Shown piece by piece: positions 20,774-31,035 of a stretch of DNA of 64,000 nucleotides. The stretch's first letter is position 1; each line of letters opens with the position of its first letter. This stretch comes from Hymenopellis radicata (Eukaryota; Basidiomycota; Agaricomycetes; Agaricales; Physalacriaceae): the NCBI GenBank assembly GCA_015501595.1, contig JADNRX010000265.1, forward strand, positions 1-64,000, written 5' to 3'. The translations under genes and the position numbers were made by a program. Below the pieces are notes generated by a model that worked only from the letters and a program-made list of their open reading frames with translations, had not been told where the DNA came from and ran no database searches.

Positions 20774-22610
20774 TCACACCACTCCGTCAACAACCTCAGG
20801 CACCTTCCACGCCTCAATGACCAGCTCCGCCTCCTTCTCAATAACCTCATACGCCTTCCTTATATGCGCCTCCTCTGTCAAGGCCGCTCCCACCGCAAAC
20901 CTCACACAATACACATCATTCAACATCGTCTGCGTCAGGTAAATATCCGTCCGCGCCGAGATCCTCGCAAAGAACATCCTATTCAAGTTGTTCAGCTCCG
21001 CCAGCCCTCCCTCCCGCGGGCAAAGGCGGAACACGGAGAGCGTAAAGCTCGGGGGCGTAACGAGCTTGATGACGGGGGACTTTTCTACGAGGGAGACGAA
21101 TATGCGGTTGAGGGCGATGCCTTTGCGGATGTGCGCCTGGAAGCCGGAGACGCCGAAGCTGCGGAGGACGAACCAGAACTTGAGCGAGCGGAAGCGCCGC
21201 CCGAGGGCGAGGTGCCAGTTGCGGTAGTCGATGACGGTGCCGGCGTCGCCTTGCTTGGTGCGCAGGAAGGGTGGCGTGATGTCGAGGGCCTCGGTGAGGT
21301 ACTTGCGGTCGCGCACCCAGAGCGTCGAGGCGTCAAAGTTGATTAGACCCCACTAGGAGGAAATGTCAGTCACAGGCGAGACTATGAGAAGAATGGCAAA
21401 ACCTTGTGGAAATTAGTACAGAAAGAATCGGCGAACTCGTTTATTTCGTCTAGAAAGCAGTCTTGGCGGTATTCTGGGCAGCTGAGTGCGACGCCTGCCC
21501 AGGCAGCATCGACGTGGACACGAAGGTACGGATGTTCTTTGACTAAACTCCGCAATTAGACGAGAAGACGCGGGCTTACTGTCAAAGTGAACATACCGAC
21601 TTGCTTAATCTCTGGAAGATTGTCGATAGCTCCAGAAGAAGTGGTGCCCACAGTCACAACTACCACGGATGAGTTTGGCGTAGATGCTGTATATGTGGAT
21701 ACCCACTGAGAATGAACGGTTTCTTCCCAAGCTGCGCGTCTTCTTCGAGCGCGGTTCTCAACGTGTGGCCACGTAATGAAAAGTTGTCTTCTTCCTTCAC
21801 TGGAAGGATACGGCACGATAGACCGAGAACCATAGCAGCCTTGACACCAAGGGAATGTGTCTGGGAGGTGGCATAGAGTACGAGATCCTCCATCTTCGTA
21901 TCTGGATGCATCCTCTGGTACGACGAACGCGCCGCGACGCATGCAATAAGCGCAGAGTCTGATGCAGTGACTTGGATGCATCCTCCTCCGATACCAGAGG
22001 TGTTGAGGAAATCGGGAGAGAGTCCGAGGAGCTTGGCGGACCAGTCCATGACGATCATTTCGAGTTCGGTGCATGCCGGGCTAGCAGCCCACTGAACGAA
22101 GATGAATACATGGGCAGCGGGTGGTCAGGCGGATAATACTCACGTTGAATCCAGGGTTTACAACAGCGGTAGAGTAGAGATCACCAAGGATGCCCTCGAA
22201 AGTACAGGAAGTAGGAAAGTACGCGAAGAAGGAAGGGTGTGTCCAATGTGTCAAGCCTACAACAACGAAGTGAATACAATCTTGTCGGAGGTTGACAGGT
22301 CCACATACCTGGGACTATGAGTTTCTGGTAGTCGTCGGCGATTATTTGAAAGTCCTCTCCAGATTGTGGGGCAGATGCTATCCAAACGGATGGTGAGCCG
22401 AATCCAAAGAAAAGTCGCGCATACATGGTACGAGACTCTGCAGATAACCAGGTTCGACGCTTGGGAGAACTGGCTTGTCCTGCAGCGAGTAGTAATATTC
22501 GCATATTCTATCTATGGCCTGGTAGCCGGCCTTGCGAAATCTGGTTTGTTTGTCAGTGAACAGACAGCGGGATGAGCGGACGATAACGCACTGCTCGATA
22601 TCATATCCAT
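20774..22610 (-). pseudogene. Aromatic L-amino-acid decarboxylase (PLP type II), start disrupted by a 5-base duplication
   Basis: Spliced exons give almost a full group II PLP decarboxylase: FRKAGYQAIDRICEYY, HPSFFAYFPTSCTFEGILGD, NPGFNWAASPACTELE, GGGCIQVTASDSAL, VTVGTTSSGAIDNLPEIKQ, VHVDAAWAGVALSCPEYR, then NFHKWGLINFDAS with the PLP-binding Lys, and a complete C-terminal domain ending VDGVV. Enzymes of this kind turn tryptophan, tyrosine, phenylalanine or DOPA into amines. The only suitable ATG (22608-22610) is followed by GATAT twice (22598-22607 on the plus strand); with one copy it would read MDIEQ and splice in frame to FRKAGYQ, as in homologues, but with two the frame is lost. The gene is thus a very young pseudogene, a misassembly, or starts at an unseen exon. 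Fragments of it occur at 28677 and 40743. Confidence 0.8.
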
Positions 22611-22898
22611 CACAATGAGGAGATTAAGGAGAGCATATGTACTCGGTCCTAGCAGACCCAGTTCTCCATCTCCATCCCGGCCCCGCTCGCTCCACGAACA
22701 TTCGTTCGGCCTTACGATGTTAGAACACTTCCCCACGATGTCAAGACTGAAAGAGCGCTGTCGTCGTTATACGGGAAAACGGCATGAAGCGCGTTATTGG
22801 GGATGATGGTATAAAGTTGAATAGCCGGTGACCTGGGTCTGACGTCGCGCATATATCTTATTTGGATCCCTGGATCCCCAACTCTCTTCACTACCACC
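22611..22898. promoter_or_regulatory. Divergent promoter region between AADC and KAR genes
   Basis: A 288-base spacer shared by two divergent genes. GGTATAAAG near 22808 is a possible TATA element for the reductase on the plus strand. A BamHI-like GGATCCCTGGATCCCC duplication lies just before its ATG. Confidence 0.4.
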
Positions 22899-24116
22899 AT
22901 GGATGTCATTCAAAAAGTCGCCCAGCACGGCGCTGAGCTCGGTGAGCGCGATATGAGACCTTCCAGGCCGTCACTCATGCCATTGTAGCGCGCAGTCAAC
23001 CTCTGCCAGTCACTGTTCTCGCTGGCCTGGGTGCTCTCAACGTTCTCCGACTGTTCATACAGGGGACAGTGTTCTTCCTGCAGACCTTTATCCTTTCTGG
23101 GCAAAATGTGAGCGGCTACACGGTGTCAAAGATTCTCGTTCATTTATCATTGCAGATAAAACGCTTTGGCGCGAAAAAGGGCGCATGGGCGGTCGTCACT
23201 GGCGCGTCGGACGGCATTGGAAAGGAGTTTGCGTTGCAGCTGGCCAAGGCTGGATACAACGTCCTGCTTCTCGCGCGCAATCAGACTGTCCTGGACTCTA
23301 CGGCTGCTGAAATAAGTGCGTATTTGAACACGGTGCAAGTAGTTGAACTTACCCTTCATGCAGCTTCCAAATATTCCTCTGTCAAGACCCAAACTCTGGC
23401 TATGGACTTTTCAGTCAACGATGATTCCGCGTATGCCAACCTTTCTGCGGTCATCTCAAGCCTGGATGTTGGTGTTTTGGGTAAGCCACCTTTGTTTCCG
23501 GTTCTAAGGCCTAGTCTTGACTTGAATTGTAGTCAACAACGTCGGCAAATCCCACAACATGCCCGTCAACTTTTCCGAGACTGCCAAGGACGAGCTAGAG
23601 GGCATCGTCGCCATCAACGTCAGCGCGACTCTACGCGTCACATACACGATTCTCCCAGGCATGATCCAGCGGAAACGCGGTCTCATCCTTAACATCGGCT
23701 CCTTCGCCGGCCATGTCCCTTCTCCCATGCTCGCAACCTACTCCGGCACCAAAGCCTTCCTCGCCACATTTACCGCAGCCTTGGCCGCCGAAGTCAAGTC
23801 CCACAATATCACCGTCGAGCACGTCAATACCTACTTTGTCGTCTCCAAGCTCTCCAAAATCCGCAAGCCCTCTGTGCTCATTCCTCTGCCCGGTCCTTTC
23901 GTCAGGTCTGTGCTTGGGAAGATCGGTATGGCATGCGGTGCGTTGGGCAGCAGCAGACCTGGGACGTCGACGCCGTACTGGAGCCATGCTCTCATGGATT
24001 ATGCCATGACTCTCATAGGCACACCCAAGTTGTTCATCGGCTATACCCACAACTTGCACAAAGATATCAGGCGAAGAGCTTTGAGAAAGGTGGAGAGGGA
24101 AGTGAAGAAGCTCTAA
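22899..24116 (+). CDS. Very-long-chain 3-oxoacyl-CoA reductase (KAR, Ifa38-like)
   Basis: Five introns split an in-frame protein starting MDVIQKVAQHGAEL. A hydrophobic N-terminal segment (VTVLAGLGALNVLRLFIQG) anchors it in the ER. The Rossmann fold shows TGASDGIGKEFA (NADPH binding), VLVNNVGKSH, the catalytic Ser in LNIGSFAG, and YSGTK (YxxxK). The C terminus, with LFIGYTHNLHKDIRRRAL and ending EREVKKL, is basic and cytosolic. The enzyme does the first reduction in each elongation cycle of very-long-chain fatty acids, needed for sphingolipids. No frame break is present. Confidence 0.93.
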
Positions 24117-24164
24117 TAGTGCTTGGTGTGTATTGTTATGCTGAATCATGTCTGTAGAGTCCCA

Positions 24165-24750
24165 CACTGAGCACTGGATTCTACAAGTACAGCAGGTTTC
24201 GTCAACTATGTCCCGCTGCCCAGCATACACTCCTCTTCTCCTCATTGTCAAATGATCTTAAAATTGCCAACACAGGGAAAAACTGTGACATCCTTATAGC
24301 CAGTACCAGTCTTAACCTCAAACTACGCAGTTACCCTACCAGCGGCTTCCACAAAGTCCTTTGGTTTCAAAATAATGGCCACTCTATGCATAACCGCCAG
24401 ATATCAATGCCGGAGCTTAAAGACCAGTCTCAAAAGCCTACTTCTGATTGAGACTTGATTAAACCCCCCTTCTCGACAGTCTGTATGACGCGTCCTCTTC
24501 TTCTTTTCCTCGGACTGGGAAAGGAAGCTATTTTTTCTGGATGCGCTTTCTCCTCAGATGTTGGTTATCGTGTTAAGGGAACTGCTCCTATAAACAGATC
24601 CTCTGCAGCGCGCGCTTAAGCCAAGAGCTTACACCAGAAAGACTAGTCAAAAGAACTAGCGTCTAAAGGACCCGCTTTCTGCGGGGGCGATGCTGCTTCC
24701 TCGAGGGCTTACTTGCAGATGACAAAGGACTCGTAGAGTATGAATACGGA
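24165..24750 (+). repeat. Duplicated chitin deacetylase 5' flank, second copy
   Basis: Matches 735-1448 with scattered indels: it begins at ACTGGATTCTACAAGTACAG, contains the TGACGCGTCCTCTTCTTC and GGACTGGGAAAGGA boxes, and ends at GAGTATGAATACGGACTTC. No open frame of its own. Confidence 0.75.
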
Positions 24751-25578
24751 CTTCTCTTCCTCGTTCTCTTCTCTACTATCTTCTTTCCCATCGCGCTTCA
24801 CTCTCTCGCGTGCTTCTTGTTGCAGGCAAGCTTCTTCGCCGCTAGAGGACAGGGCGACAGCCAGCGCTACCACATCCTGCAGAGCGCCAAACACCGTTGC
24901 CAGTTTATCCCTATCGAACTTTTTTCTGCGGCGTTCTTCGGGGTGCTCCGTCCCCGCTTCGATAGAGCGACTGCCAGTGTTGTCACATCTTGTCAAACAC
25001 CAAATACCGCTGATTTGTGCGTCCCTTTGCTCTGTTTTCGCTCTACTCATCTTAGTCGACTCGGTGCACAGGACGGTGAGCCGTACATCTACATGAACGA
25101 TAGCACCAAGACGCTGATGCAAAAGCGACTTTCTACTTCAACGGCAACAACTGTACGCTAAACAGCCGCTCGTGTAAAGCTTGCCTTCGATAAAATGCAC
25201 CAGGTCGCGTCTCATACCTGGAGACACGCCATCTGTCACAGTTGTCTGAACCTGAATTGCCGGCAGAGCAATAGATGCTATAAAGAAGATCATATTGCCA
25301 TTCGGCGATCGTTCTAAAAGTCGCCGGCGATCGCGGACAGACGCTCGTCAACTGACACTGATTCCGCCGGGGCATCGAGGACGAAGTCTATGCAGGCAAT
25401 TGAGGCGGTAGCTCAACGGAAGCCTGATAATATTCTCACTTTGAATGATGAGACTTACGAGGGTACTGCGTGAGTAGTTTACCGTTCCAGATTTTGCAAC
25501 ATTTCATATCGGGGTGTCTTGGGCAGCCGGTGTATTAAAGGGACGCCTTCGCCGCGCGACTCTTCGTGGAGGTGTTGA
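24751..25578 (+). pseudogene. Chitin deacetylase pseudogene, copy B
   Basis: Recognisable parts are the FIPIELFS start, EPYIYMNDS (first motif damaged), FNGNNCTL, QVASHTWRHAIC, NHET-like sequence near 25445, and the end encoding SSWRC at 25578. Internal deletions remove most of the second and third motif regions, including the segment between CTAAACAGCC and the CIYNS block, and the frame is lost several times. The duplicated RRM promoter follows to about 25680, but no RRM gene: the copy is cut there. Confidence 0.8.
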
Positions 25579-25679
25579 AATGGCAGTGGCGCGTTAATCG
25601 AACGCGTGTAATTTGATGTTTCCTTCACTCTGTACTGTTGAAAATATCGAGAGAGTTTCAAGTTTCTTCTTCGTTGGGT

Positions 25680-26319
25680 TGTCGTTGGCAAGGTCGTTGA
25701 TTCACAAACCTTTAGTGTTTGTTTTTTACAAGGCGATTTCCCGATCGCTCTTGGTCAGCGATGAATGGGCCGACCCGTGATGTGCGTGTCGTTTAGTCAT
25801 TGTGCGCAGTCATTCGAGGCAAGTTTCCTGGGGGAGCTTTCGATCGACCCGTGATTTTAATTCACTACACGTTTCGCACGTGGCTTCTTACTCAGCGTGT
25901 ACTTACTGTCATTCGGCGCGAATTACCGAAGCGCGTGCTTCCTGTTGGTCCTCTTTACTACGACAGCGATCTCAAGTACCTGCAGAACCTCCGTTTAAAA
26001 TCATCTGATCCGACAACTGTTGCGCATACCGACATCTTGCAGTGGGTATGCAGACCGGGGTCCGGAATGGGCGCCACCCCTCATCACGTACACAAACACT
26101 ATACGTGAGGCACATAACTGGCGCATGACGGAAACCTTTGCTTCTGCAACTGGTCAAGACTTTGGCATATATTACTCCTATGATACTGTAGGCAGAGGGC
26201 GGTGTCGCATACCATTAACGGGTATGTTCCAGTGATGTTTGCGCTTTTACTTCATGAACTAATATGTTTATGTCTATGCATCTAAGGCCAGAACGCGAAC
26301 GATGCGTGGAATACGCCTC
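25680..26319. other. Unassigned sequence at the broken end of a duplicated block
   Basis: Short open frames only (for example one reading LPKRVLPVGPLYYDSDLKYL near 25925-25985) without recognisable domains. It separates the truncated duplicated block from the decayed sequences that follow. Confidence 0.35.
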
Positions 26320-26493
26320 CAAAATACAGCTCACGACCTCGCGGGCCGGCTTCCATTAACAATCGGGATGCCCATCCTGATGGTGGAAAATATTGCTGTC
26401 GAGCTTGGACTATGCAATGGAAGCTTCGGAACTCCGGCATCTACCATTAAACACCCACTCAATCTGGGCGTTGGCACTGTCGACGCAGCATAA
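26320..26493 (+). pseudogene. Possible relic of a PIF1/Helitron-type helicase
   Basis: The reading AGRLPLTIGMPILMVENIAV then ELGLCNGSFGTPAS resembles the conserved GMPVMLxxNxxxxxGxxNGxxG segment near the C terminus of PIF1-like and Helitron helicases. Only about 40 residues can be matched and no Walker motif is in the window, so it would be a small relic. Similarity is from memory of the family motif and is tentative. Confidence 0.3.
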
Positions 26494-27185
26494 TCCACTT
26501 TCAGGTCCGACGACCGAGCCGACGAGCACTATAGCAACATCGACCACCGCGGAGTAAACGTTGACATCGCGTTCTTCGACCACAACGATGACTTGTACGA
26601 CTTCATCTTCCAGCTCGTCCTCCAGCAATCCCTCTACGTAGTCGTCGGCTAGCTCGACCTCGACCTCGGCGACGAGTAGCACTACAAGCAACAGCAACAC
26701 AATCACCAGTTTGTCCTCTTCAGCGCTGGTTACGATGACCACCGACGCTGGCGGAGGCGAAGTCACTGTGACCCAGGTCCCATATCATCCCGGTTACTCC
26801 CAGCTTGAGCAGCAGCTCATCCGCGGATAGTTCGACTAGCAAGAGTGATGGTGGATGAGTGATCGAACATCCTTCGTATTCATTCACCAGCTTTTTCAGC
26901 AATACCGGTGCATCATCACGACCCTCCGCCACCGCCGTGTTCGTCACTACGACCGCGAGCTTGCAGAAGAAGCCATCAGCGGACCCGCACCCATCTACCT
27001 CGAGGCTCGATGACAACGACAACGACAACCTCAGCACGGGCTATGGCGCCGGCCGCGCGTGGTTTGCATTGAGTGTGCGTGTCTTTGCGTGGTTTACTCA
27101 GTGTGTACTATCAGGCGCCCGCTTCTCGTCTATACAAGCTTTTATCAGTGTTCGCGCTGTTTCTCAGGAGCTGTATTTCCTGTGA
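26494..27185 (+). pseudogene. Decayed Ser/Thr-rich surface-protein gene
   Basis: One plus-strand frame reads as a Ser/Thr-rich stalk (PTTEPTSTIATSTTAE, TTTMTCTTSSSSSSSSNPST, ALVTMTTDAGGGEVTVTQVP) but holds stop codons, for example after STTAE and NPST. A second Ser/Thr part follows (FSNTGASSRPSATAVFVTTT), then a more hydrophobic end (AWFALSVRVFAWF). This looks like a GPI- or membrane-anchored wall protein that lost its frame. The long valine-rich frame on the other strand is its shadow. Confidence 0.45.
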
Positions 27186-27606
27186 ATGAATGAAGCATTT
27201 CGTTTTATGAAAACCCACTTCGCTCCCGTCCGCCAGCGGCCAGACTGTCCCCGATTGATTCTTTGCCTCTCACTATGATGGGTCAACAAACGAGTGCAGC
27301 GCATTCTGGCGTGTCAGAAGCTCGCGTGGACTGATTCGAAGGCCAGATAAGTATCATGGCCATAACCTGTGTTTCCATTAGCGAGAGAGGCATCGAGCAT
27401 GTACTCACCTTCAAAACATTCTGTTGTAGTTATGTATTACACCTATAAATCGATGTCGACAAGAAAGGTTTGTGCCTCGCCGCTTGTCGGCCCATGCCCA
27501 ATCAAGTATATTTTATGGACTACACCGTCACGTGAACGCGTGAAGCTTCACGGCGTTACCCGCGTTATGACTAATGCGCCTGCCCGCGGCAGAGACAAAG
27601 AACCCA
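27186..27606. other. Spacer upstream of RRM copy 2
   Basis: Only the last ~100 bases are shared with other copies (TATATTTTATGGACTACA, then CACGGCGTTACCCG). The longer upstream promoter seen before copies 1 and 4 is missing, so copy 2 may depend on different control sequences. Confidence 0.5.
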
Positions 27607-28402
27607 ATGTCCTCCCTCTTCGCCCGCGGTCTGCCCCGCACCACACTCTCCGCCATTCATCTATGCGCGCGCGGTGTAGCATCAAAGGTTGGCTCGACCA
27701 ACACTGTCTTCGTTCGCCTCGATCAGAAGGTTGACAACAAAATCTCGCACCAAGCCCTCAAAGACGGCCTGGCTGCCAACTTTGGTGCCGTCGAGCGCCT
27801 CTGGCTGCCCATGCCCCGTGGCAGGAATTGCATTGTCATCTTCCGGGAGCAAGCCGACGCTCAGAAGTTCATGGACAAGGGGACACTAGAGATCCCTCCA
27901 GCAATCCTGACCGCCCGAGACTTGAACGCGCCTCGGCTGTGGCCTCGGGTGTGGACGACATCCCAGTTTAAACTCCAGGCGGTAGACGACTCCCAGAAAG
28001 TCCCGAAACTCATCTTGCATAACATTCCTGTACAATTTGGTATCTCAGCACCCGAGCTCGCCAAGGTGTTTGGCCAATTCGGCAAGGTCAACGTTAGACA
28101 GCGTATGTTGCTTTCCTCTCCCCTACTTTCGTGTTTCCTTCCAGCTTACCAGACTGTTAGCCACTATGAGCGGATACCCTCGCCCTTTTGCCTTCCTTTC
28201 CTTCGAAACTCAGGAAGCCGCTGACAAGGCTCTGGAGACAATTCGGTCAGAGGAGGGGATCATCATTGAGGGTGCCAGACTCTATGCGAATTACTCCATC
28301 CAGGAGGAGCCCCCCGCCGGAAAGTACCTTGGTATGTTTCCTCTTCGATACTCCTTCCTTCGCGTCGCTAATCCTACTACAGTGCTCACTGCCGAGTCTT
28401 AA
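27607..28402 (+). CDS. Two-RRM protein with mitochondrial-type presequence, copy 2
   Basis: Same three-exon layout as copy 1. It starts MSSLFARGLPRTTLSAIHLC and keeps both RRM-like units (TVFVRLDQKVDNKISHQALK; LILHNIPVQFG with RPFAFLSFETQEAADKALE). It ends with the tiny last exon LTAES. Splice sites are intact (donor GTATGT after AGACAGC, acceptor CTGTTAG). Distinct features are a longer linker (RLWPRVWTTSQFKLQ) and substitutions throughout, so it is not a recent identical copy. An open frame despite divergence argues for selection. The 3' flank leads into the AADC fragment at 28677. Confidence 0.75.
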
Positions 28403-28676
28403 ATTGGGGTCTGTTGATGTACGGGCTGTCGAGGCATGGTCTCCTAGCTCTTGACGCGACTTATTAGATGGCCTTCTACGTTGTAAGTACGCCTTCGCGT
28501 TAGGGTGAGGGGTCGGCGCGTCTTTTCTTATTAAGGGGTCAATTGATCGAGGCTTTCGAGCTTACGAAGAACGCGTTCAGTATAGTGCATTATGTATTTT
28601 GGCGCCTCAATCACTACGGATTAGACAGTCGTATTTCGGACCGAGGAATCAGTCTCCATATCGCCCGCTGAGGTCC
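28403..28676 (+). repeat. Duplicated RRM 3' flank
   Basis: Contains the CTCCTAGCTCTTGACGCG, TTATTAAGGGGTCAA and GAACGCGTTCAG landmarks and ends at GCGCCTCAATCACTACGGAT. The same flank and the same junction with AADC sequence occur in reverse at 41106-41366. Confidence 0.7.
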
Positions 28677-28910
28677 GCCAAGCTCCTTGGGCTCTCTCCC
28701 GATTTCCTCGACACCGACAATCTCCCGGAGACTAAGCAAGTTGGTATGTTCACTTTGACAGTAAAACCGCGTCTTCTCGTCTACTTGCGAAGTTTAGTCA
28801 AAGACCATTCGTACCTTCGCGTCCACGTCGATGCTGCATGGGCAGGTATCGCACTCAGCTGCCCAGAATACCGCCAAGTCTGCTTCCTGGACGAAATAAA
28901 CGAGTTCGCG
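28677..28910 (+). pseudogene. Internally deleted AADC fragment
   Basis: Begins in the exon for AKLLGLSPDFL, jumps directly to DNLPETKQV, continues through the intron and the exon for VHVDAAWAGIALSCPEYR and LDEINEFA, and then breaks into chitin deacetylase sequence at GGGGCATCGAGGAC. The retained intron shows it was copied as DNA. It is not an expressed gene. Confidence 0.85.
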
Positions 28911-29192
28911 GGGCATCGAGGACGAAGTCTACGCAGGAATATGAGGCGGTAGCTAAACGGAGGCCTAATAGTATTCTCGCTTTGAACCATGAGACATACG
29001 AGGGTACTGCGTGAGTAGTTTACTTTTCGTGCCTATTTCGACGTCTCATACTTCTCCAGGCACACTGTTCTTCCCAAGGCAATTTATTCGTTAAAGTCGG
29101 CAGGGTATAGGCTGCTCACTGTGGCGGAGTGTCTTGGGCAGCCGGCGTATAAAGGGACGCCTTCGTCGCGCGACTCTTCGTGGAGGTGTTGA
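28911..29192 (+). pseudogene. Chitin deacetylase 3' fragment, copy C
   Basis: Carries the last two exons only. ALNHETYEGTA is followed by a good intron; the last exon encodes HTVLPKAIYSLKSAGYRLLT, VAECLGQPAY and SSWRC with no frame break. It is fused upstream to the AADC fragment, so there is no start or catalytic core. Downstream is the shared RRM promoter. Confidence 0.8.
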
Positions 29193-29363
29193 AATGGCAG
29201 TGGCGCGTTAATCGAACGCGTGTAATTTGATGTTTCCTTCACTTTGTACTCTTGAAAATATCGAGAGAGTTTCAAGTTTCTTGTTCGGAATCGTTGGGTA
29301 TATTTTATGTACACGTGAACTTTCACGGCGTTACCCGTTATGCTGATCCGCCCGAACCCTCAA

Positions 29364-29700
29364 TAGAGAATATTTGGAGCGCCCATTTTCACGATTCCGA
29401 ATATTTCCGAAAATCCTTGAGCCAAATTTTGGTGATTCCATATTTGGGTGAGACGTGAAACACACCAGATGTTGCGCGTTATTGTGCACCTCCCCAGGTT
29501 CTGCCTTAGCCAGTGATTGGCAGACCAGCATGGTTATATGATATATGCTTGTAATCCAAAAATTGTGGAAGGAGGAGGGGACAACGCGTGGAGAGGACGT
29601 CGACATTGCCTTGGTGGACCCTAGCCATCATTTGGCCAGTATTCGGAAACCACCGAATATGACGAAACACCAAATTTTGGGTCGCTCCAAATATTCTCTA
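29364..29700. mobile_element. 337-base MITE inserted directly before the RRM copy 3 start codon
   Basis: Perfect 18-base terminal inverted repeats (TAGAGAATATTTGGAGCG at the left, its reverse complement at the right), with TA at both outer ends as expected for Tc1/mariner-type insertion at TA. It has no coding capacity. The sequence left of it matches the promoter of the other RRM copies up to GTTATGCTGATCCGCC, and the base right after it is the A of the RRM ATG. The element has therefore replaced or displaced the 5' UTR. Confidence 0.85.
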
Positions 29701-30482
29701 ATGTTCTCCCTCTTCGCCCGCGGTCTGCCCCGCACCACACTCTCCGCCATTCATCTATGCGCGCGCGGTGTAGCATCAGAGGTTGGCCCGACCAACGCTG
29801 TCTTCGTTCGCCTCCGTCAGAAGGTTGACAACAGAATATCGCACCAAGCCCTCAAAGAGGGCCTGGTTGCCAACTTTGGTCCCGTCGAGCGCCTCTGGCT
29901 CGCTATGCCCGCTGGCAGCAGTTGCATTGTCGTCTTCCAGGAGCAAGCCAACGCTCAGAAGCTCATGGACAAGGGGACACTAGAGATCCCTCCAGCAATG
30001 CTGACCGCCCAACACTTCGCCGTGCCTCGCAAACCCGAGACGAGGACCCAGTCCAAACTCCGGGAGATAGACGACACCAAGAAACGTCCGAAACTTTACT
30101 TGCATAACGTTCCTGCACGATTTGGTATTTCAGCACCCGAGATCGTCAAGGTGTTTGGCCAATTCGGCAAGGTCAGCGTTAGACATCGTACGTGGCTTCT
30201 GTCCCTACTTTCGTGTTTCCTTTCAGCTTACCAGACTCTTAGCCATTATGGCCGGATACCCTTGCCCTTTTGCTTTCGTTTCCTTCGAAACTCAGGAAGC
30301 CGCTGACAAGGCTCTGGAGACAATTCGGTCAGAGGAGGGGATCATCATTGAGGGTCGCAGACTCGATGCAACTTACGACATCCAGGAGGAGCGCCCCGGC
30401 GGAAAGTACCCTGGTATGTTTCTTCTTCGATACTCCTTCCGTCGCGTCGCTAATCCTGCTAGTGCTCACTGCCGAGTCTTAA
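29701..30482 (+). CDS. Two-RRM protein with mitochondrial-type presequence, copy 3
   Basis: Three exons as in copy 1, starting MFSLFARGLPRTTLSAIHLC and ending LTAES. RRM units: NAVFVRLRQKVDNRISHQAL and YLHNVPARFG with CPFAFVSFETQEAADKALE. The last intron has lost a few bases but keeps an AG acceptor (CTGCTAG). Closest to copy 1 by eye (KPETRTQSKL linker). The start codon directly follows the MITE at 29364-29700. In-frame sequence also extends upstream through part of the MITE to 29545, so an N-terminally extended product is formally possible. Confidence 0.75.
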
Positions 30483-31035
30483 ATTCGGGCCTGTTGATGT
30501 ACGGGCTGTTCATTAGTGTACCCCGCTGGCGCCAACTTAGAGGTTATCAAAAAACGCGCCGCATTCGTGGACCCTTCTCGGTAGTCTCGTTACTCAGACT
30601 CTATGAGATGAAGGAAGACAGTTGTGCTGAGTTATATCAGTTTAGTGAAGCGCGTTTCACGCGTCAGAGTCGGTCAGACATTAATGAGTCTCAGGTTCGT
30701 TACTGTTCATCACTCTCCTCTTCCATGTCATTGTCATTATTCAACCTCATAAACTTGAAGATGCCCGCACTCCCACCAGATCCACACTAAGGCAAAATGA
30801 CAGCGGCGGGATGTGGGTATATCGGCAGTCAGCCTTCGTAATGCCTTTCACGTCATAGTCAGGCCATACCTCTTCAAATGACCTATAGCATGACCTAATG
30901 CCTACGAAGCTTCATATAGCCTGCTTTATCCTGTCCATCCTGTCGTCCATCATCCTGCTTCCCCACTTCCAATTCTTCCGCAAGCCCTTGAGGTTTATAA
31001 TCTCAAGCTCATCTTCCCATACAACTCTACACAAC
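30483..31035. other. Intergenic; dioxygenase promoter
   Basis: No independent gene. The dioxygenase frame is open up to an ATG at 30898, whose product would add a hydrophobic leader (ACFILSILSSIILLPHFQFF); it may be a real alternative start or 5' UTR. Confidence 0.4.

Noticed and set aside
12903..22610. Tryptamine-type gene cluster (IGPS plus AADC)
   Set aside because: Seven kilobases and several unrelated genes separate them, the AADC start is broken, and no kinase, methyltransferase or P450 is present.
26410..26766. 118-codon valine-rich minus-strand protein
   Set aside because: It is the shadow of the Ser/Thr-rich (ACN/TCN codon) sequence on the plus strand; poly-Val/Leu composition is the expected artefact.
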